Shown in pieces: positions 58,918-64,000 of a stretch of DNA of 64,000 nt; the stretch's first letter is position 1, and each line of letters starts with the position of its first letter. Source of the stretch: JBMOLL01 sp049325415 (GTDB lineage: Bacteria; Bacteroidota; Bacteroidia; Bacteroidales; GCA-2748055). The position numbers and the translations under genes were made by a program. The stretch covers positions 15,298 through 79,297 of the forward strand of contig JBMOLL010000050.1 of the NCBI GenBank assembly GCA_049325415.1, given 5' to 3'. The notes beneath the pieces are model-generated. The model did no database searches, was not told the origin of the DNA, and saw only the letters and a program-made list of their open reading frames with translations.

Positions 58918-59486
58918 TGCCGGATCAGTTTGAGTGAACGGGTTCCGGTTCTGACAAGATAAATTCCGGGTTCAAGGTTTTCAACACTGATGGCGGGCTG
59001 CGAGGGGCTTACAAAGCCCTCAAGGACCAGGCTGCCATCAATTCGGTATATGAAGAATTGGTTGTTCCCTTCGGGGAGGTTGGTAATGCTAAATTCACCG
59101 GATGAGGGATTGGGAATGATCCGGGAGGATCCGGCACCTGCTGTTTCCGACACGGATAGATATTTCCCGCTATTGAAACGGATCACGCTGATATCTGCAA
59201 GAGAGTAGTTTGCTTCCGATCCATCCCGGTAACTTATATATAACTGGTTTTCCGGGAAGGAAATATAATTCAGCCAGGTCAAGGAATCGGTGGTTTCCGT
59301 TCCTGAGGTGGTTATCAAAGTTAACTCCTGGGCATAAAGCACCGGACTGGAAAACAGCAATGCTGTATGAATGAGCAGATGCAGTTGGTCTTTCAGCCGT
59401 CGGAACGGATCCGTAATTGCCGGCGGATCGGCTTTCTTCCCGGAATAAAGAACCGATCCCGGTTTAAACAGGAATAACTCAGGCAT
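58914..59486 (-). CDS. small T9SS type A sorting-domain protein
   Basis: A 190-residue protein. The hydrophobic signal begins late (LHLLIHTALLFSSPVLYAQ, about 35-53), so the true start may be a non-ATG codon further in. A short module (TSGTETTDSLTWLNYISFPE, SLADISVIRFNSG) resembles the N-terminal module of the neighbouring protein. The rest is a T9SS sorting domain (RIIPNPSSGEFSITNLPEGN, YRIDGSLVLEGFV, LEPGIYLVRTGTRSLKLI). The stop overlaps the next start by 4 bases, so the two are coupled. It has no evident cargo domain of its own. Confidence 0.8.
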   Translation of the reverse strand: MPELFLFKPGSVLYSGKKADPPAITDPFRRLKDQLHLLIHTALLFSSPVLYAQELTLITTSGTETTDSLTWLNYISFPENQLYISYRDGSEANYSLADISVIRFNSGKYLSVSETAGAGSSRIIPNPSSGEFSITNLPEGNNQFFIYRIDGSLVLEGFVSPSQPAISVENLEPGIYLVRTGTRSLKLIRQ

Positions 59487-59690
59487 AATTAACGGAGCTT
59501 GGAATTACGTTTATCTTTCAAAGAGAAGGCTTCCCGCGTGAATCGGATTTTTCAACTCAGGCTTTTGTCAACAAGGGAAGCATTTCATCTTTTTGTACTA
59601 CAGACGTAATTCGCCGCTATTTTATTCCCGGGAAGAATTCAACCTTTAAAACCACTATTCCGAGGGGAGCGGGATATACTTAATGCCGGT

Positions 59691-60977
59691 TCACAGACAA
59701 CTGTCGTTCAAAGAACCCGGTGTTCCATGGTCGCCGGTGGAATAAACTGAGGAAGAGATGCACCACGACGCGCCCAGAATGGCAAGTTCCGGATCGTTGA
59801 TGCCGGGATCCAGACAAATGGAGCTGCCGCTGGCTGCCGGAAACCCGCCTGTTCCGTACTGAACGCCAAAGAGCAGTTCCCCGGGAGCGGCGAGGCTTCC
59901 ACCGTCATAGATTTCCAGCAGGGAACCTGTATTTGAGAGGGATATGGCAGAGCCGTAAACATACTGGTTGACTGCGTTTGTAGCTGTGGCTGTCCTGGCC
60001 AGGACATAAAACTCGCCCGGTGCGAGGCTGGCGGTGCTGCTTATGCTGTGGGCGTAAAGATGATCCCGCACCAGGAGCAAGCCCGTGAGGCTGATGCTTT
60101 CCGGGGAGTTGTTGTAAATTTCGATCCATTCCCCTTCCGTATCGCCAAGTGCCGAAGGATCGTACATGATCTCCGTGATCAGCAGTGATCCGTAACCCGT
60201 TTCAGGCAGGACCGGGTCGGGTTCATCTTCAATGGTTTCGCTCACCGGAATAATCTCCAGTTCCAGTCCTGTGGTGTCGAGGGTCACCTGGAAACTCCCA
60301 GAACCCCCGCTTACCGAAGCATCCACCTCGATACGGTAATGGCGGTTGGGCAGGGGAGCAGCTATGGAGCCATGCAGGACTTTTGTGATCTCGCTGCCGT
60401 CGGGGTTTATATATTCAAGGTACACCCTGACCTGCAAAGGCAGCGGTCTGAAATAGCCATAACGGGTTTCGCTGCTGCCGTACTCCAGCGAATCGAGCGG
60501 GGAAGCAACCACAGCACGGTAATTGTCGAAGGCCGAAGCTACATTTTCCGACCAGTTCACAGAAACGACGGTATTGGCCAGGGTACAGACAATGCTGACG
60601 GCCTCGTGGGTTCCGCTGTTGATCAGGAAGAGACCGGAAGAGCCGTAGTAATAGGGATTGCTGAAGGCAGCCGGAAGATCGTTCCCGGAATCCACGGTCA
60701 CAAAATAATATCCCGGCTCGAGGGCCACCGTATCCGGCATGGCTGAAAGTTGTTCGAAGCTCAGGTACACCGTGGAGTCGGGCCGGCAGATCCTCACCCT
60801 GAAATCTTCCAGCCCGGCGGTGGATTTCAGATTACTGCCCGATTCATGGATCGTCAGGGTCAGGTCAACGGAAAGCGACAGGGAACCGGGACTGTCGGCT
60901 GGAAAGGGAGGATCTTCCTGGCAGGCAAGGGTAAGCGAGAGCAGGAAAGTTAGCGGCAGAAGCACATTTTTTTTCAT
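59691..60977 (-). CDS. DUF4493/lamin-tail lipoprotein
   Basis: A 428-residue lipoprotein (signal MKKNVLLPLTFLLSLTLAC, Cys 19). A DUF4493 domain is at about 30-250 (GSLSLSVDLTLTIHESGSNL, YYFVTVDSGNDLPAAFSNPY, GSSGLFLINSGTHEAVSIVC). A lamin-tail domain follows (about 265-425, LLITEIMYDPSALGDTEGEW, LAPGEFYVLARTATATN, STGDHGTPGSLND). Both halves are common in surface-exposed Bacteroidota proteins with unknown roles. It is in the same direction as the two coupled genes after it but 205 bases away. Confidence 0.83.
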   Translation of the reverse strand: MKKNVLLPLTFLLSLTLACQEDPPFPADSPGSLSLSVDLTLTIHESGSNLKSTAGLEDFRVRICRPDSTVYLSFEQLSAMPDTVALEPGYYFVTVDSGNDLPAAFSNPYYYGSSGLFLINSGTHEAVSIVCTLANTVVSVNWSENVASAFDNYRAVVASPLDSLEYGSSETRYGYFRPLPLQVRVYLEYINPDGSEITKVLHGSIAAPLPNRHYRIEVDASVSGGSGSFQVTLDTTGLELEIIPVSETIEDEPDPVLPETGYGSLLITEIMYDPSALGDTEGEWIEIYNNSPESISLTGLLLVRDHLYAHSISSTASLAPGEFYVLARTATATNAVNQYVYGSAISLSNTGSLLEIYDGGSLAAPGELLFGVQYGTGGFPAASGSSICLDPGINDPELAILGASWCISSSVYSTGDHGTPGSLNDSCL

Positions 60978-61291
60978 AGTTAAAGATTTTTAGGTTAATA
61001 AATAGCTGTCAAACCTTTATGTGCTGAGGAAGGAAAATATCGTCGGGCCATAGCTCTTTTTTGCCGAAAGGGATAAAAAGGAGGACAGGCTTTATCAGAA
61101 CGAAGGCCGGCGGGGTTGATAATTTTTCGAACATGTTGTATAAATGTTCTATTACCCGAGAGATATATCTGATTAATTTTTAACTTAGTATGGACACCTG
61201 ACCTGTATTTTCCCGTGAACGAGGCAGTGAGTGGGATTCAGGAGTAAGCCGGTCGGTAAGAACATAAGTAAGAAACTTAAAATTCTGTTTT
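60978..61291. other. intergenic region between divergent genes
   Basis: 314 bases without a gene. The only structure I see is GAACAT and ATGTTC as an inverted repeat (61129-61149, 9-base spacer), which could be an operator for either divergent gene. No consensus -7 element was found. Confidence 0.4.
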
Positions 61292-63376
61292 ATGAAAATC
61301 TTATTACCGGTAATTTTCATGGTGTACACCATGTCGCTTTCTGCACAGTGGAACTGGCTCAACCCCAAGCCCCAGGGCGATGCCATAAACGACATCTGTT
61401 TTGTGAACAGTAATCTTGGTTTTGCGGTTACTTCAGGTGGAGGACTATTATCAACGAAGGATGCAGGGTTAACCTGGTCCCTTGATCAGACTATTTCAAC
61501 TTTTTACCTCAGAGCACTTTATTTTCCGGATGAGACATACGGCTTTGCCTGCGGATCTGATGGCACCGTGGTTAAAACAATTGATGGAGGGGAGAGCTGG
61601 ACCTCTGTGGGCTCTTCTGCATATGACGATTTTTTCGAAGATATCTTTTTTATAAATAGGGATACCGGTTTTGTTGTTGCAGAATACGGTACACTTATAA
61701 GGACATACGATGGGGGACAGAACTGGGAGAAGGTCGATTTGAATTCAAGCGAATATCTGACAGCTATCAGTTTTCCGACTTCGGAAACGGGTTATATTTC
61801 TGCGAAGAATGGTTATTTATATAAAACTGACGATAGAGGGGTTACCTGGACGGAAATAGATACTTACGAAGCTGAAAATTTTAACTGCATCTGGTTTGCA
61901 GATGAAGACAACGGCTGGATGGCCGGTGACTGGGGGGCTATTTTCCGGACAAGTGATGGTGGCTTAACATGGACTAATAAATCAATAACTGACGGACACC
62001 CCTATTTTCAAGAATGTTCATTCATCGATATAAATACCGGCTTTCTGGTTGCAGACGGATATGTATCCCTGACAACCGACGGTGGTGAGAACTGGACCAC
62101 AACCCTCTTTGATGATTATAATTATATACCTTCCGTCTGGGCTCTCAGCAGCCAGGAAATTGTCATCGGGAATGAGTTTGGGGTTCTGAGGCGCAGTAGC
62201 GATGGCGGTACTACCTGGTCGGACCTATATGCGAATGTAACAGAACAGAACGAGGATCTGAATGCAATCGGATTTTTTGATGATGCAAACGGCATCATCG
62301 CCGGTGAGGAAGGTTTGATTCTTATCAGCTCCGACAGCGGCAAAAGCTGGAGCAGGGTTGATGCCGGCATCTGGGTTAATCTGAATGATCTGGTCATAAC
62401 CGGGGAATCGTCGTGTGTGGTATTTGGAAATAGCGGTAAAATAATCAGTACTGCGGATAAAGGAGTAAACTGGACCCCGGTTACTTCGGGGGTTACGGCA
62501 GCTCTTTACGGGGCGACCTCATATGATGGGAGCAAAATCTGGTGCTGTGGTGCGTCCGGAACCATTCTTTACAGTGCAGACGGCGGGGCTTCCTGGAACC
62601 CACAGGCTTCTGGTACGACCAATTTACTCTATGATATACAGTTCATTGAATCCGGACTGGGGATTGCTGTCGGATTAAGCGGGACTGTTGTCAGGAGTGC
62701 TGATTTTGGCGCAAGCTGGGAATTGAAATCCAATACAGGCAGCAGGACTTTTTATGCAGTTGAGATCATGAATCAGGATACGATACATGTGGGGGGAGGA
62801 GTCAGTGGTATGGCCTCAAGCTATGATGGAGGCTTAAACTGGACTACCTATTATTTGCACTGGATACCTGGAATTTATGACATTTTCAAAACCAGTTCGG
62901 ATACCTGTTATGCAATGGGTGAAAGCGGAAAAGTAGCAGCTACCACAAAAACATTTTATAATGAAACGGATGGCTATTATCGCCTTTGCGGAACCGTAAT
63001 TTACGATATGGCCGAAACGCCTTCGGGGGCGCTTTATCTTTGCGGAAGGAACGGGATGATCATGTCGACCAGGGATTTCCCGGAAGATCCGGTGATTGAT
63101 ATTGTTCGCCGGCAGGTTTCCGGACCGGATATGAAGGTCTGGCCGAACCCGGCTTCCGGAATGGTTTCTGTGCAGGCCGGGGGAGAGTATCTCCGCTCCG
63201 TATCGCTGTACAATGTCACGGGTCAGTTGCTTAAAAGCTATGAACTGAACGGGGAGGAGCTTGCCGAAATCAGCCTGTCGGGCATCGGAAGCGGTGTCTG
63301 TTTCCTGAAGATCCACTGCAGCGTGAATCACGGAAAGGGGACACAGGAGAGAACTTTGCTGTTGTTGGTGGAATAG
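61292..63376 (+). CDS. YCF48-repeat protein with T9SS sorting domain
   Basis: A 694-residue exported protein (signal MKILLPVIFMVYTMSLSAQ). About twelve YCF48/BNR-like propeller repeats fill 20-600, each with the GW/GGxxW turn (KDAGLTWSLDQT, IDGGESWTSVGS, YDGGQNWEKVDL, SDGGLTWTNKS, ADGGASWNPQAS). The C-terminus is a T9SS type A domain (VWPNPASGMVSVQAGGEYLR, VSLYNVTGQLLKSYEL, IGSGVCFLKIHCS), so it is a surface or secreted protein. Codon use is more AT-rich than in the housekeeping genes. Function unknown, possibly adhesion. Confidence 0.88.
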   Translation: MKILLPVIFMVYTMSLSAQWNWLNPKPQGDAINDICFVNSNLGFAVTSGGGLLSTKDAGLTWSLDQTISTFYLRALYFPDETYGFACGSDGTVVKTIDGGESWTSVGSSAYDDFFEDIFFINRDTGFVVAEYGTLIRTYDGGQNWEKVDLNSSEYLTAISFPTSETGYISAKNGYLYKTDDRGVTWTEIDTYEAENFNCIWFADEDNGWMAGDWGAIFRTSDGGLTWTNKSITDGHPYFQECSFIDINTGFLVADGYVSLTTDGGENWTTTLFDDYNYIPSVWALSSQEIVIGNEFGVLRRSSDGGTTWSDLYANVTEQNEDLNAIGFFDDANGIIAGEEGLILISSDSGKSWSRVDAGIWVNLNDLVITGESSCVVFGNSGKIISTADKGVNWTPVTSGVTAALYGATSYDGSKIWCCGASGTILYSADGGASWNPQASGTTNLLYDIQFIESGLGIAVGLSGTVVRSADFGASWELKSNTGSRTFYAVEIMNQDTIHVGGGVSGMASSYDGGLNWTTYYLHWIPGIYDIFKTSSDTCYAMGESGKVAATTKTFYNETDGYYRLCGTVIYDMAETPSGALYLCGRNGMIMSTRDFPEDPVIDIVRRQVSGPDMKVWPNPASGMVSVQAGGEYLRSVSLYNVTGQLLKSYELNGEELAEISLSGIGSGVCFLKIHCSVNHGKGTQERTLLLLVE

Positions 63377-63440
63377 GTGTGATCGGATTCAGGGAGTTCT
63401 GCACTTTTAGACGCAGGAAGATTTAATCTGTCATAGTTGG

Positions 63441-63566
63441 AGGAAAAGCCTGACCAGTTGACCATGTTAAGCCGATTTTTGTTGACCATCCTATCATATT
63501 GATTAATTGATGCTTGCATCAGGAGCATTATTCCGGCACCAAGTGGTCAGTGCCACCGGCTTTTCC
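63441..63566. repeat. repeats resembling IS21-type transposon ends
   Basis: GGAAAAGCC-N8-TTGACCA (from 63441) and, inverted, TGGTCAGTGCCACCGGCTTTTCC (core 63544-63566) face each other about 75 bases apart. A further GCC-N8-TTGACCA (63471-63488) is a direct copy. Multiple short transposase-binding repeats of this type occur at IS21-like ends. No transposase gene lies between, so it would be a deleted remnant. The rest of the gap 63377-63717 is AT-rich and unassigned apart from the operators below. Confidence 0.45.
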
Positions 63567-63605
63567 AGAATGAAACACCAGGATCAAGTCTTGTAAATAA
63601 AATCT

Positions 63606-63636
63606 TATGTATAGATTTTAAAGAATTATATACATA
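63606..63636. promoter_or_regulatory. inverted repeat upstream of the Fic gene
   Basis: TATGTATA (63606-63613) and TATACATA (63629-63636) are a perfect inverted repeat about 25 bases upstream of the -33 box. It resembles a dimeric regulator site in a very AT-rich leader. Confidence 0.5.
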
Positions 63637-63647
63637 TCGACTCTTAA

Positions 63648-63717
63648 ATGTAAAGAAAATTGATTTTTCCATATAAAAGATCTTATCTTTGTATAGATTA
63701 TTAAAAAATCTTTACAT
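63648..63717. promoter_or_regulatory. operator half-sites flanking the Fic promoter
   Basis: ATGTAAAGA (63648-63656) and TCTTTACAT (63709-63717) are a perfect 9-bp inverted pair on either side of the promoter. TGTATAGAT and ATCTTTACA (63690-63716) form a further near-perfect palindrome between the -7 element and the ATG, where a bound repressor would block transcription. Confidence 0.5.
63660..63691 (+). promoter_or_regulatory. promoter of the Fic gene
   Basis: TTG (63660-63662), 21 bases, then TATCTTTG (63684-63691), a full match to TAnnTTTG. The ATG is 27 bases after the -7 element. Confidence 0.7.
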
Positions 63718-64000
63718 ATGAATGCCTGGGGATTAACTACCTTACCGCTTAACGTTGATTTAGAAACCAAAAAAGTTTTAAAGGCATTGCCGGCAGCACA
63801 TGCTGCATTAGCTGAATTAAAAGGAATTGCATCAACAATCCCAAATCAGAATATCCTGATTAATACACTTGGATTACAGGAAGCAAAAGACAGTTCAGCG
63901 ATTGAGAATATAATCACAACACACGATGATTTGTATAAATCCGGATTGAATCTTGGTGCCATTAAATCATTGCAGGCCAAAGAGGTACAAAACTATATTT
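63718..64000 (+). CDS. Fic-family protein, N-terminal part (runs off the window)
   Basis: From the ATG at 63718 the frame is open for 94 codons to the window end. It reads MNAWGLTTLPLNVDLETKKV and then PAAHAALAELKGIASTIPNQ, followed by LGLQEAKDSSAIENIITTHD. This is the Fic_N (PF13784-like) domain, in which the SSAIENI stretch corresponds to the inhibitory helix region (S/T-x-x-x-E) of Fic proteins. The catalytic HPFxxGNGR motif would be beyond the edge. Fic enzymes move AMP or related groups onto proteins. Codons are AT-rich (many TTA, AAA) unlike the rest of the window, a sign of transfer. Confidence 0.85.
   Translation, partial: MNAWGLTTLPLNVDLETKKVLKALPAAHAALAELKGIASTIPNQNILINTLGLQEAKDSSAIENIITTHDDLYKSGLNLGAIKSLQAKEVQNYI

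Overview
The window looks like a contig from a Bacteroidota (class Bacteroidia) genome of roughly 50% GC. The evidence is a FecI/FecR pair next to an STN-bearing TonB receptor, several type IX secretion (T9SS) C-terminal sorting domains, many short lipoprotein signals, families typical of the phylum (DUF3857, DUF4249, DUF4412, DUF4493, DUF4836), and promoters of the TTG-N18-21-TAnnTTTG kind with little Shine-Dalgarno use.

Layout. 1-5.8 kb: SRPBCC lipoprotein, then a sigma/anti-sigma/TonB receptor/DUF4249 surface-signalling operon. 5.8-17.1 kb: GT4 glycosyltransferase, SpoU-type RNA methyltransferase, three DUF3857 transglutaminase-like proteins, and a tandem segmental duplication in which different genes have decayed in each copy (lipoprotein intact/dead, HEAT-like protein dead/intact), closed by DUF4412. 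17.1-19.9 kb: typA and an energy-transducing tonB. 20.0-21.7 kb: a rearranged tRNA-Ala locus (below). 21.7-30.2 kb: oxidoreductase, FkbM methyltransferase, an orphan T9SS tail, M61 peptidase, lipoprotein, hflX, asd. 30.3-41 kb: lamin-tail protein, MFS carrier, punA, lpxK, sppA, folK, radC, rpsT, a methyltransferase. 41-50 kb: VWA lipoprotein, FISUMP protein, MBL hydrolase, an ABC pair with a DUF4836 lipoprotein, small membrane proteins, EamA carrier. 50-63.4 kb: PQQ-propeller lipoprotein plus sulfatase, a GH-A glycosidase with T9SS tail, a Cthe_2159-like protein coupled to a T9SS protein, DUF4493/lamin-tail lipoprotein, YCF48-repeat protein. From 63.4 kb the base composition drops sharply: transposon-end-like repeats, an AT-rich operator/promoter and the start of a Fic protein running off the edge.

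The most unusual locus is 20.0-21.63 kb. One intact tRNA-Ala(GGC) gene is surrounded by four broken tRNA-Ala relics. Each relic is interrupted by a two-hairpin palindromic element of 94-95 bp: two in the D loop, two in the T arm. The two element variants keep their outer stem through a compensatory base change. Every tRNA or relic 3' end with its terminator is followed within a few bases by a small GIY-YIG nuclease gene (one intact, one cut by a 100-N gap, one frameshifted). This may be a tRNA-parasitising repeat/nuclease system; the mechanism is inference. Other points of note are the reciprocal decay and a near-identical patch in the 9.7-16.1 kb duplication, loss of the catalytic Cys in two transglutaminase-like paralogues, and the AT-rich Fic locus.
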